Below are positions 30,709 to 39,715 of a DNA stretch of 64,000 nt, one piece after another. This DNA is from CAWFMO01 sp963817065 (lineage in GTDB: Bacteria > Actinomycetota > Thermoleophilia > Solirubrobacterales > 70-9), in the NCBI GenBank assembly GCA_963817065.1, contig CAWFMO010000001.1:1952437-2016436 (forward strand), given 5' to 3'. Position 1 is the stretch's first letter. Every line of letters starts with the position of its first letter. The translations under genes were made by a program, and so were the position numbers. Below the pieces are notes generated by a model. It saw only the letters and a list, made by a program, of their open reading frames with translations. It made no database searches and was not told the origin of the DNA.

Positions 30709-32646
30709 TCAGGCCGGCCGCAGATCCGGCGGCGTCGCCTCTTCCGTCAGGATGCGGATCGCCTCGTCCAGCGACACCACCTCCTGCGCCTGCGAGCCCA
30801 GCCGGCGGATGGCGACCGTGCCCTGTTCGGCCTCGTTGCGGCCGACCACGGCGATGACCGGGACCTTGCCAGACCGAGTGCTCGCGCACCTTGTAGCCGA
30901 CCTTCTCGTTGCGCAGGTCGAGTCTCGACCCGCAGGCCCGCCGCCTTGAAGCGTCGCCGCGACCTCCGCGCATAGTCGTCGGCGTCCGAGGTGATGGTCG
31001 CCACCACCACCTGCGTCGGCGCCAGCCACAGCGGGAAGGCGCCGGCGTAGTTCTCGATCATGATGCCGATGAACCGCTCGAACGATCCGAGGATCGCCCG
31101 GTGCAGCATGACCGGCCGGTGCTTCTGGCCGTCCTCGCCGATATATTCCGCGTCAGCCGTTCCGGCAGCACGTAGTCGAGCTGCAGCGTGCCGCAGGTCC
31201 AGTCCGGCCGATGGCGTCCTTGACGATGAAGTCGAGCTTGGGCGCATAGAAGGCGCCGTCGCCCTCGGCGATGACCGGCTCGACCCCGGCCAGGCGCGCG
31301 GCGCTCGCCCAGCATGGCCTCGGCCTTGTCCCAGAATCTCGTCGGTGCCGGCGCGCACGTCCGGGCGCGGTGGCCAGGTTGATCTCGTGCGTCTCCATGC
31401 CCGAGGTCGGCATGGATCGAGTGCGGTCAGCTCGATGAACCGGCGCGTCTCGTCGACGATCTGGTCCTCGCGGCAGAAGATGTGGGCGTCGTCCTGGGTG
31501 AAGCCGCGCACCCGCATCAGCCCGTGCAGCGCGCCCGACGGCTCATAGCGGTGGCAGGCGCCGAACTCGGCCATGCGCAGCGGCAGTTCGCGATAGGACT
31601 TCTGGCCGCTGGTTGAAGATCTGCACATGGCCCGGGCAGTTCATCGGCTTGAGCGCGAGCGTCTCGCCCTCGACCGTCTCGCAGACGAACATGTTGGGGC
31701 GGTATTTCTCCCAGTGGCCCGACTTCTCCCAGAACGTGCGGTCGAGCACCTGCGGCGTCTTCACCTCGACATAGCCGCGCCGCGTCCAGCCGGCGGCGCA
31801 TGTAGGCCTCCAGCGTGCGCCACAGCGTCCGGCCCTTGGGGTGCCAGAACACCATGCCCCGGCCTTCTTCCTGCATGTGGAAGAGGTCCATGGCCGGCCG
31901 ATGCTTGCGGTGGTCGCGCTTCTCGGCCTCCTCGACGCGCGTCAGATAGGCGTCGAGATCCTCCTTCGAGGCCCAGGCCGTGCCGTAGATGCGCTGCAGC
32001 TGCGGTTGTGGTGGTCGCCGCGCCAGTAGGCGCCGGCCAGCTTGGTCAGCTTGAAGGCCTTGCCGACGAACTTCCGTCGACGGCAGGTGCGGCCCGCGGC
32101 AGAGGTCGACCCAGTCGCCCGTGGCGTAGACCGTGATCGTCTCCGTCCCGGGCAGGTCGTGGATGAGCTCGGCCTTGTAGCTTTCGCCGATGCCCTTGAA
32201 GTGGCGATCGCCTCGTCGCGGTCCCAGACCTCGCGCGGATCGGTCTCGTCGCGGTCGACGATCTCGCGCCATCTTCGCTCTCGATCGTCGGCGAAGTCGT
32301 CCGTCGAGAACGGCTCGTCGCGGGCGAAGTCGTAGTAGAAGCCGTCCTCGATCGCCGGGCCGATGGTCACCTGCGTGCCGGGGAACAGCTCCTGCACCGC
32401 CTGGGCCAGCACGTGGGCCGCGTCGTGGCGGATGGTCTCCAGCGCTTCGGGATCGTCGCGCATGATCAGATCTTGAAGTCGCCGCGACCCGCCCAGCGGG
32501 CGGTCCAGATCGCGCTGCTCGCCGTTCAGGGCGACCAGGGCCGCCTTCTTGGCCAGCGACGGCGAGATGGAGGCGGCGACGTCACGGCCCGTGGCGTCGT
32601 CGGGATACTGGCGCGAGGCGCCGTCGGGGAATTTGAGATCGATCAT
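30709..32646 (-). CDS. thrS: Threonine--tRNA ligase, frameshifted
   Basis: This is a class II aminoacyl-tRNA synthetase of about 645 residues. ATG 32646 opens the TGS domain (MIDLKFPDGASRQYPDDATG). The editing domain shows RHDAAHVLAQAVQELFPGTQ (HxxxH zinc-like editing site), then TIGPAIEDGFYYDFARDEPF and FKGIGESYKAELIHDLPGTE. The catalytic core is seen as YLTRVEEAEKRDHRKHRPAM, DLFHMQEEGRGMVFWHPKGR and LKPMNCPGHVQIFNQ (zinc cysteine), with SYRELPLRMAEFGACHRYEP and GLMRVRGFTQDDAHIFCRED (zinc His/Cys region). The anticodon-binding domain ends ILTEEATPPDLRPA. More than ten indels occur. The start overlaps the yidD stop. Confidence 0.92.
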
Positions 32647-32897
32647 GGTCTCTTCGTCTTTGCGGGCGGCACCGGATCGTATTTCCAGCCTTCGCCGAAG
32701 GGTTGGCATTTGCAGAGGCGTCTGACCGTCAGCCATCCCCCCTTGAGCGGTCCATGCTGGATCAGCGCGTCCCGCCCGTAGTCCGAGCAGGTCGGCCGGA
32801 ACCGGCACGACTGCCCGATCAGGGGCGACAGCGTCAGCTTGTAGCCGCGATGGGCCAGCCGCACGCCGCGTTCATAGAGAGTTCCGCCGGAAGCCAT
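32643..32897 (-). CDS. yidD: Membrane protein insertion efficiency factor YidD
   Basis: An intact 84-residue peripheral membrane protein that aids YidC-dependent insertion. It shows the family core GYKLTLSPLIGQSCRFRPTC, then SDYGRDALIQHGPLKGGWLT, and the third conserved cysteine in RRLCKCQPFGEGWKYDPVPP. An amphipathic N-terminal helix (YERGVRLAHRGYKL) is present. Its stop overlaps the thrS start (ATGA), which couples it to thrS rather than to the usual rpmH-rnpA-yidC locus. Confidence 0.93.
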   Translation of the reverse strand: MASGGTLYERGVRLAHRGYKLTLSPLIGQSCRFRPTCSDYGRDALIQHGPLKGGWLTVRRLCKCQPFGEGWKYDPVPPAKTKRP

Positions 32898-32940
32898 GTC
32901 GCCGCGCTTATCCCCTGCAATGGGCGCAGGAGCAACGGGC

Positions 32941-33410
32941 CTAGGCCGCGCCGGCGAGGCTAGTTCGCGTATCGGGGCCTTTACGGGCCAGCGCCTGCCG
33001 CATCGCGTCCAGCGTCGCTTCGATGGCGACCATGGTGGAGGCGTGGCGCGCCGGATAGCCGGCCACCTGTTTCAGGGCGCGCAGGCCCTCGAAACGCCCC
33101 GTCGGGCCCTCGCCGCCGGCTTTCAGCATGGCGACATCGCGTCGCGGGCCGCAACCAGTTCATCCAGCGAGGCGCCGATGACGCTCTCGCCCAGCACCCC
33201 GGCGGCGGCCTGCCCCAGCGCGCAGGCCTTCACGTCCTGGGCGAAGTCCTGAACGCGCCCGGCTTCGTCCAGCGTCACGTCCACGACCGCCTTCGAACCG
33301 CACAGCTTGGCCACTCGCTCGCCCGTGCCCTCGGGCGCAGGCAGACGCCCGCTGTGCGGCAGATTGGCCGCCAGCCTGAGTATGCGCGCGCTGTAAAGCT
33401 CGTCGATCAT
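32941..33410 (-). CDS. IscU/NifU-N-like Fe-S cluster scaffold protein, one frameshift
   Basis: A cytoplasmic scaffold-type protein of about 156 residues. It starts MIDELYSARILRLAANLPHS. The first cysteine is in RVAKLCGSKAVVDVTLDEAG and the second in QDVKACALGQAAAGVLGESV. In classical IscU a third cysteine follows a histidine; here the equivalent place reads GYPARHASTMVAIEATLDAM, so the histidine remains and the cysteine is absent. This two-cysteine version occurs in alphaproteobacteria and may be a specialised scaffold or carrier. A single indel near 33125-33140 splits it. It lies upstream of yidD on the same strand. Confidence 0.82.
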
Positions 33411-33428
33411 GAGCCGGAATATAGGGGA

Positions 33429-34251
33429 TCAGTTGCCCTGGAGCGAGCGCCAGGTTCGCGCCTGATCGACCGCGCCGTCCTTGGCCCGGTCCCGCAGCCA
33501 CTGCAGATTGGCGTCGGCTGCCTCGGGCGGCAGGTCGCGGCGCAGGATCTGCTCGGCCTCGTCCATCTTGCCGGTCAGGCCCAGCACCATGGCCAGGTTC
33601 AGCCGCACCTTCAGCGTGGCCCCGGGCTGGGCGGCGGCGCGGCGCAGCAGGGGTTCGGCCGCGACGGCGTCGCCCTGGGTCATGGCCGAGATCGCCATAT
33701 TGGTCAGGACGGCGGGATTGTCGGGCGACAGGGCCAGGGCCTGGGCCCAGGACGCGCGGGCGTCGGCGGGCCGGCGAACCTGCTCGTAGGCGGTCCCCAG
33801 CAGCGACCAGGCCTGCCAGTCGTCGGGGCGGGCGTTGCGAGCCTGTTCGAGGGCGGCCACGCCATAGAAGGCCTGACCGCGCGCGATATGGGCGCGGCCC
33901 ACCTCCAGCATGGCGTCGACATTGTTCGGCTGGATGACCAGCACGCCCTGGGCGATCTCGGCGGCCTGGTCGTAGCGGCCGAGGTCGCGCAGCGCCGCGG
34001 CCGCCTTGACCCCGGCGACGGGGTCGCGGGGATCGATGTCGGCCTGATCGGTCCAGAACACCGACCGGCTCAGGGCGTCGGAGCGTTCATAGGCGGCGCG
34101 CACCTCGGCGCTGGCGGGCTGGCGCGGGGGCGGCGGCGGCCTGCGCCCGGGCCGGCGCGGGCTGCGCCTGTGCGGGGGCCTGGGCCGCAGCCGCGCCGGC
34201 TGCGCCCGAAAGCAGGACGAGGATTGCGAGAGAGGCTGTCGTGCGCGACAT
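33429..34251 (-). CDS. Secreted tetratricopeptide repeat protein, one frameshift
   Basis: About 274 residues with a signal peptide (MSRTTASLAILVLLSGAAGA), an Ala/Pro/Gln linker, and five or six TPR units. Examples are KAAAALRDLGRYDQAAEIAQ, AMLEVGRAHIARGQAFYGVA, SLLGTAYEQVRRPADARASW, TNMAISAMTQGDAVAAEPLL and LNLAMVLGLTGKMDEAEQIL. The layout resembles TadD, the Flp-pilus assembly TPR protein common in Caulobacterales, but no tad genes are in the window. It lies 18 bases upstream of the IscU-like gene on the same strand. One indel falls near 34100-34130, in the linker. Confidence 0.8.
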
Positions 34252-34344
34252 GGAGGCGCTCCGGAAGTTTCGGGGGCCGAACTCGGCGCTTCGCGTCAAT
34301 CCTTGGTTAAGATCGGCCGTCGCCGGCCGGAAAGGCCGCCGTCC

Positions 34345-35749
34345 ATGTCCGTCCTGCATCCCGACCTGCTGACCGCCGACGCCGAGGGCGCGATCCCGGT
34401 GCGGTTCGTCGGCCCCGCGGGCCGGATCGAGGAGGCGATGCAGAGCTGGGCCGAGGCCAACGGCTTCAAGGGCAAGCCCGGCCAGGTTCTGGTCGTCCCG
34501 GACGGCGACGGCGGGATCGCCGCGGTTCTGGTCGGGGCCGGCGAGACCTTCGATCCGATGTCCGCCCGCGCCCTGCCCGGCCAAGCTGCCGCCGGGCCTC
34601 TACCGGCTCGAGGCGGAACCCGACGACGCGCGCAAGGCCGCCCTGGCCTTCCTGCTCGGGACCTATGTCTTCGACCGCTACAAGGCCCGTCCCGACCGCG
34701 ACCGGGTGCGGCTGGTCGCGCCCGACGGCCTCGATCTGGCGGCGGCCGCGCCGGATCGCCTCGGCCTGCGCCCTCGCCCGCGAGATGGTCGACACCCCCG
34801 CCGCCGATATGGGCCCGCTGCAGATCGAGACCATCGCCCGCGAGATCGCGCAGGAGGCCGGGGCGACCATCACGGTGGTCACGGCGACGCCCTGCTGGAT
34901 GAAAACTATCCGGCGGTGCACGCCGTCGGCCGCGCCGCCGCACCGCATCGCGCGCCCCGGGTCATCGAGATCGGCTGGAATCTGGACCGCGCCGATCTGC
35001 CGCTGGTCGCCCTGGTCGGCAAGGGCGTGGTGTTCGATACCGGCGGACTGGACATCAAGCCCGCCGCCGGCATGCGCAATATGAAGAAGGACATGGGCGG
35101 TTCGGCCCACGCCCTGGCGCTCGGCCGGCTGGTCATGCAGGCGGGACTGCCGGTCCGGCTGGTCGTGCTGGTCGCCGCCGTCGAGAACGCCATCTCCGGC
35201 GACGCCTTCCGGCCCGGGCGACATCCTGTCCAGCCGCAAGGGTCTGACCATCGAGATCGGCAACACCGACGCCGAGGGGCGGCTGATCCTGGCCGACATC
35301 CTGACCCGCGCCGGCGAGCATTCGCCGGACCTGACCCTCGACTTCGCCACCCTGACCGGCGCGGCGCGCATCGCCCTGGGGCCGGAACTGCCGCCGCTCT
35401 ATACCGACGACGAGTCGCTGGCCGCCGATCTGCTGGAGGCCGCCGCGCGCGGTCGGCGATCCGCTGTGGCGGATGCCGCTGTGGCCCGGCTACCGCGCGG
35501 CGCTGGAGACCGAGATCGCCGACCTGCGCAACGACTCCGCCGGCTGGGCCCAGGCCGGTTCGGTGACCGCCGCCCTGTTCCTGCAGCGGTTCGCCCCGAC
35601 AACGGGCGCCTGGGCGCATATGGACATCTTCGCCTGGAACCCGCGCGCGCCGTCCGGGCTGGCCCGAGGGCGGCGAGGCCCAGGCGATGCGGGCCTGTTT
35701 CGAAATGCTCACCCGCCGCTTCGGCCACGATCAGGCCGTCATCCGTTAA
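34345..35749 (+). CDS. Leucyl aminopeptidase family (M17) peptidase, frameshifted
   Basis: A cytoplasmic di-zinc aminopeptidase of about 467 residues. The catalytic half shows LVALVGKGVVFDTGGLDIKP (metal Lys and Asp), AGMRNMKKDMGGSAHALALG, VLVAAVENAISGDAFRPGDI and the signature GLTIEIGNTDAEGRLILADI. Then come LDFATLTGAARIALGPELPP and LRNDSAGWAQAGSVTAALFL, with HMDIFAWNPRAPSG near the end. All seven metal/catalytic positions appear present. Indels occur near 34580, 34740, 34890, 35215, 35450 and 35660. It is divergent from the TPR gene. The final ORF is followed 54 bases later by the NlpC/P60 gene on the same strand. Confidence 0.87.
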
Positions 35750-35803
35750 CGGCCCTTTCGGCTTCTTGCGTTACGACGACGGCTCAACCGGACGAGCCCA
35801 CGC

Positions 35804-36586
35804 TTGACTGCAGCCGCCGCCATTCTGGACCCCCGCACCACGCTCGCCCGGCCCGATCTGGCCGAGCAGGCGCTGGAAGGCGTCGTGCGCGCCGCGGCCT
35901 TCCGCGCGGTCCGGTCCATGCATTGCGCGGTTCGCCGTCGCGGACATCGACGCCGAGCGTCGCGGCCGGCGAACATCCGGTCGACCAGCTGATCTTTGGC
36001 GAGGCCTTCGACGTGCTCGACAGCCGGGGCGGCCGCCTCTGGGGCCGCGCGCGCCGGGACGGCGTGGTCGGCTGGGTCGATGCGGCCTCCCTCGCCGAGG
36101 GCGCGCCGCTGCCGAGCCATCGCATCGACGCCGTCGACGCGGATCTGCCGCTCAACGCCCTGGTCTCGCGCCCCCGACAGGCGCGCCGCCGCCATCGGCG
36201 ACTTCGCCGACGACGCCGTCGAGGTCGCGCAGCGCCTTCTCGGCGTGCCGCACCGTCCCGGCGAACGCACCTCGCGGGGAACGGATTGCTGCGGTCTGGT
36301 GCAACAGGCTCTCTACGCCTGCGGCCGCGCCGCGCCGCGCTACGCCGATCAACAGGCCGAACTGGGCGTCGGCGTCTCCATCGCTGATGCGCAGCGGGGC
36401 GACCTGGTCATCTGGCTGTCGCCGGGCTCGGCGCCGTGGAACGGTCACGCCGGAATCATGCTGGGCCCGGATCGCGTCCTGCACGCCACCGGCCATCACG
36501 GCGCGGTGGTGATCGAGCCCTTCGCCGAGGCTGACGCCCGCCATCGCGGGCCCGACGGCGCCGACCCCGTCATCCGGCGCCTCTGA
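35804..36586 (+). CDS. NlpC/P60 peptidase with SH3-like domain, frameshifted
   Basis: A cell-wall-type cysteine peptidase of about 260 residues. TTG 35804 is the best start (TAAAAILDPRTTLARPDLAE). Residues about 30-120 form a bacterial SH3 region (GEAFDVLDSRGGRLWGRARR, DGVVGWVDAASLAEGAPLPS). The catalytic core follows as GTDCCGLVQQALYACGRAAP (Cys nucleophile in DCCGLV where DCSGLV is usual). The histidine is in NGHAGIMLGPDRVLHATGHH, with a third polar residue further on. No signal peptide is visible, so it may act in the cytoplasm on imported peptides, or the start may be wrong. It pairs with the M17 aminopeptidase, as in muropeptide recycling clusters. Confidence 0.82.
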
Positions 36587-36590
36587 CCGC

Positions 36591-36623
36591 AAAAGAAAAG
36601 GGCGGCCCGAAGACCGCCCTTCC
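36591..36623 (-). terminator. Rho-independent terminator after the polysaccharide export gene (copy 1)
   Basis: Stem AAGGGCGG/CCGCCCTT with loop CCCGAAGA is followed on the minus strand by TTTTCTTTT. It lies 20 bases past the stop at 36644. An identical 33-base copy occurs at 37527-37559. Confidence 0.9.
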
Positions 36624-36643
36624 CTCGATATTGCACCCTGTTT

Positions 36644-37331
36644 TTATATGTAGGCGAAGACGGCCAGTCCCGGCAGGATCTCGATGATATCCCTGTACCT
36701 GGCGTTCAGACGGGAAGTGTCGACCACGACGATGTCGTCGCCCAGCACCAGCGGATCCTCAGCCTGACCCCGGCGTATCGCAGCGAGATCGAAGACGGCG
36801 ATCATCCGCCGGCCATCAACCGTTCTGAATACGGCGACCTTTTCCAGGTCGGCGATCCGGGTTCCGCCTTCCGCCATCGCGACCGCCTGCAGCAGGGTGG
36901 TTCGCCCGCGCATTTCGTAGACGCCGGGCTTCATCACGGCGCCGTCGATGGTGATCTTCTGGCTCGCGGCCGTGGAAACCGAGACGGATACGCGCGGATT
37001 GCGAAGGTATCTCTCGCCCAACCTTCTCTCCAGCTCCGTCGAAAGTTCGGCGGGCGTCGAATCCGGCGGCCTGGACGGATCCCAGCAAGGGAAGTTGCAG
37101 CTTCCCGGACGCATCGACGAAAATCTCGTCAAAGGACAGATCCTCGACCTGGAACACGGTCAGGCGAAGCTTGTCGGTCGGCCCGATACGATAATCGGCC
37201 ATCACCGATCCCGTTGATGCGGCCAGAAACTGATCCGGATCTACGGTTCCCTCGGAGTTGAACGCCGCCGGGCCGCGCGTCCCGCATCCGGCCAGACTTG
37301 CAGCAGCAAGGAACAATAGGAAAAGGCGCAT
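36644..37331 (-). CDS. Polysaccharide export lipoprotein (Wza/OtnA family), one frameshift
   Basis: This is a periplasmic export protein for exopolysaccharide or capsule. Lipoprotein signal MRLFLLFLAAASLAGCGTRG has its cysteine at 16. The poly_export domain follows: MADYRIGPTDKLRLTVFQVE, DLSFDEIFVDASGKLQLPLL, GSVQAAGF joined by a shift to DSTPAELSTELERRLGERYL, and RNPRVSVSVSTAASQKITID. Then come SLBB-like beta-grasp segments (GAVMKPGVYEMRGRTTLLQA, LVLGDDIVVVDTSRLNARYR). The length of about 229 residues is short for Wza, so it resembles the minimal alphaproteobacterial versions. The indel is near 37065-37085. No glycosyltransferases are adjacent. Confidence 0.86.
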
Positions 37332-37526
37332 TGGCAAAGCTTGGTCCCTGGGATGACGCTGGGCGTAACCCCTCCCTGGAGAGGCTAGCGGGCCGCGCCT
37401 AGGTAGTCTGGAGCACCGGTTGTTGTCCAGAGCCGAGGCGCTGGACCGGACGCCGGGTAAGGCTGCAGGCGCTGCGGGGGGCGTCCTGAACCTCCTGACT
37501 GGCGCTTTCGCCGTTTCGGGTCCCGG

Positions 37527-37559
37527 AAAAGAAAAGGGCGGCCCGAAGACCGCCCTTCC
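37527..37559 (-). terminator. Rho-independent terminator after cytochrome c (copy 2)
   Basis: A 33-base sequence identical to 36591-36623 lies 22 bases past the cytochrome c stop, with the same minus-strand T run. The 250-bp gap between cytochrome c and the export gene (37332-37581) otherwise holds no gene that I can support. Confidence 0.9.
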
Positions 37560-37581
37560 GTGGATAACGCTCAAGCCAGTC

Positions 37582-38337
37582 CTAGTGGTTCGGCGGGGCG
37601 GGGCTGGTCGAGGCCGGCGGAGCGGCGGGCGTGGCCGCCGTGGTCGGCTGGCCCGCAGCGCCCGTAGCCGGAGCCGCGCCGGTCTGGCCGCCGCTCGCAG
37701 CGCCGGCGGCTTCGGCGCCGGCGACGGGAGCCTCGCCTTCAGCCGGGGCGGCCGCGGGCGCCGCGCCGGGCTGACGCGCCGGATCGGGCGCGGGGATGGC
37801 CATGCCGCCCGAACCCTGGCTGCGCAGCCAGGCGATCAGGTTGACGCGGGTCTCGGTGTCGCGATGCCGACGAACGACATCTTGGTGCCGGGGACGTAGC
37901 GGCCCGGCGCGGTCAGGAACTGGTCCAGCTGGTCTAGGTCCCAGGTCGGCGCTTCGGCCTCGTGGGCGGCCATGGCGGCGGAATAGGCGAAGCCGGCGCG
38001 GTGCATGACCGGGCTTCGGCCGACCACGCCGAACAGGTTCGGGCCGATGCCGTTGGCGCCGCCCGGCGGCGATGGTGTGGCAGGCCTGGCAACGCGGCGA
38101 AGGCGGCCTCGCCGGCGGCCAGATCGGCGGTCGGCAGGACCGTGCCCCAGTCGGGCGGCAGGACGGCTTCGGCGGGCCCGCCGGCGGCCTCTTCCGGCGC
38201 CTCGACGAAATAGCCCGTCTTTTCAGGGGCCTCGGTGTGATAGACGCCGCCGGTCACCTGCTGCAGGCCGACGATGACGAAGGCCGGTCGCCAGGCCGGC
38301 GCCGACGATCTTGTTCCACTTCAGATCGTCGCTCATG
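37582..38337 (-). CDS. Membrane-anchored cytochrome c with long Ala/Pro tail, frameshifted
   Basis: A cytochrome c of about 250 residues. ATG 38337 gives MSDDLKWNKIVGAGLAT and then a hydrophobic helix (FVIVGLQQV, uncleaved anchor). The heme motif RCQACHTIAAGGANGIGPNL appears in a shifted frame (CxxCH). It is followed by FGVVGRSPVMHRAGFAYSAA, LDQFLTAPGRYVPGTKMSFV (axial methionine) and RVNLIAWLRSQ. This resembles the CycM/c552 class that links bc1 to an oxidase. The last 70 or so residues are a low-complexity Ala/Pro/Gly tail (QPTTAATPAAPPASTSPAPP). Four indels occur. Confidence 0.83.
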
Positions 38338-38485
38338 CGCGTCGTCTCATCCCGTTCTCTGAGGCCCGACCGTATGACCGGCGGGCCGAATTCTTGCGTG
38401 GGCGTCTCTTACACGCTAGCGCGGCCTTCGCAACCGGCGGAAGCTCGCCGAGCTGTCGCAGCCCCAGCTGCCTCAGGACCTGAAC

Positions 38486-39220
38486 GTGAACCCGATCGTC
38501 CTGATCCCCGCGCGCATGGCCGCGACCCGCCTGCCGGGCAAGCCGCTGGCCGATATCGGCGGCGTGCCGATGATCGTGCGGGCGTGATGCGCCAGGCCGC
38601 GCTGTCGGGCCTGCCGGTGGCGGTGGCGGCGGGCGATCCGGAGATCGTCGCGGCCATCGAAGCCGCCGGCGGCGTCGCCGTGCTGACCGATCCCGACCTG
38701 CCCTCGGGCTCGGACCGCATCCGCGCCGCGCTGGACGCCATCGATCCCGACGGCCGCCACGACGTCGTCATCAACCTGCAGGGCGACATGCCCTTCGCCG
38801 ACCCCGGCCTGGCCACGGCCTGCGCGACCTGCTGCGCGGCGAGCCCGCCTGCGACATCGCCACCCTGATCGCGCCCGAGGCCGACGCCTCGGACCGGACC
38901 AATCCCGACGTGGTCAAGGCGGTCGTCGCCCTGTCCGGCGGGCGGACGTCAGCGGCCGGGCGCTCTATTTCACCCGCTCGACCCTGTACGGCGACGCGCC
39001 CGTGTGGCGGCACATCGGCCTCTACGGCTACCGCCGCGCCGCGCTGGAGCGGTTCTGCGCCGCGCCGCCGTCGCCGCTGGAACGCCGCGAGAAGCTGGAA
39101 CAGCTCCGGGCGCTGGAGATGGGCCTGTAGATCTGGGCGGCCGTGATCGACGAGGCGCCGCTGTCGGTCGACAATCCGGATGATCTGGCGGCGGCGCGGG
39201 CGATCGCTGAAAGGGGTTAG
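38486..39220 (+). CDS. kdsB: 3-deoxy-manno-octulosonate cytidylyltransferase, frameshifted, in-frame TAG
   Basis: This enzyme activates Kdo as CMP-Kdo for LPS. GTG 38486 opens VNPIVLIPARMAATRLPGKP, the nucleotide-binding motif. Then come GVAVLTDPDLPSGSDRIRAA, DVVINLQGDMPFADP, SGRALYFTRSTLYGDAPVWR, HIGLYGYRRAALERFCAAPP and SPLERREKLEQLRALEMGL. A TAG codon at about 39128 then falls inside the conserved tail, where relatives have an arginine, and the frame continues IWAAVIDEAPLSVDNPDDLA to the TAG at 39218-39220. Four other indels lie upstream. The in-frame stop may be a sequencing error. The final stop abuts the four-helix cassette. Confidence 0.84.
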
Positions 39221-39615
39221 GGACTAGGGATGAGGGATGAGGGAGGGTGACTGGCCGAATCCTTCAGGCGTGATCGTAGCGCGTTCAGCATCCGGGAGAT
39301 TTCGTCCACCTGCTGCAACAGACGGTCGATCTCATCGCCTGGCGTCAGCTGCAGGCGACGAATGATGATCAGGAAGGTCTCCAGCTCAGCGGCCGAGCCG
39401 CGAGCAATACTGATGAAGTGGGCGTAGTCCCGCCTTGTGCCTCTGGCGTTGCCTTCAGCGATATTCGCGGCGATCGACGAGGAGCACCGGATGATCTGCC
39501 CGGACATCCGGTAGGCTTCTTCTTTCGGCATCTGCCGGGTCAACCGGTACACTTCACAGGCCAGATCAACAGCCTTGCGCCAGACGGTCAGTTCACGGTG
39601 CGACTGAGGCGGCAT
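39217..39615 (-). CDS. Four-helix-bundle protein (S23/IVP family), in a repeat-bounded cassette
   Basis: An intact 132-residue protein of the family first found in 23S rRNA intervening sequences. Blocks are RELTVWRKAVDLACEVYRLT, RQMPKEEAYRMSGQIIRCSS, SIAANIAEGNARGTRRDYAH and FISIARGSAAELETFLIIIR, then LQLTPGDEIDRLLQQVDEIS. It is all-helical with no catalytic residues. The last residues, SSLIPSP, are encoded by the left repeat itself. The gene occupies most of the space between the convergent stops of kdsB and nudC, and its own TAA overlaps the kdsB TAG. Codon use is less GC-rich than its neighbours. Confidence 0.87.
   Translation of the reverse strand: MPPQSHRELTVWRKAVDLACEVYRLTRQMPKEEAYRMSGQIIRCSSSIAANIAEGNARGTRRDYAHFISIARGSAAELETFLIIIRRLQLTPGDEIDRLLQQVDEISRMLNALRSRLKDSASHPPSSLIPSP
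39226..39244 (+). repeat. Left inverted heptamer repeat of the four-helix cassette
   Basis: AGGGATGAGGGATGAGGGA is a run of the heptamer GGGATGA. Its exact reverse complement stands at 39694-39712. It lies just inside the kdsB stop. Confidence 0.88.
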
Positions 39616-39693
39616 ATCGGTCTCCAGCGCGTCGCGTACAACCTAGCTCAAATCGTAATCACGCCAAAGTTGTCACCTGTTCGTCATCCCTGA

Positions 39694-39712
39694 TCCCTCA
39701 TCCCTCATCCCT
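39694..39712 (-). repeat. Right inverted heptamer repeat of the four-helix cassette
   Basis: TCCCTCATCCCTCATCCCT is the exact 19-base complement of the left repeat. It ends 3 bases before the nudC stop codon. The two arms could pair over the whole cassette RNA. Confidence 0.88.
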
Positions 39713-39715
39713 TGA

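Noticed and set aside
39128..39130. Reassignment of TAG (pyrrolysine or code change)
   Set aside because: TAG is also used as a normal stop for several genes here (otherwise intact kdsD, fadJ end), and errors are common in the window.
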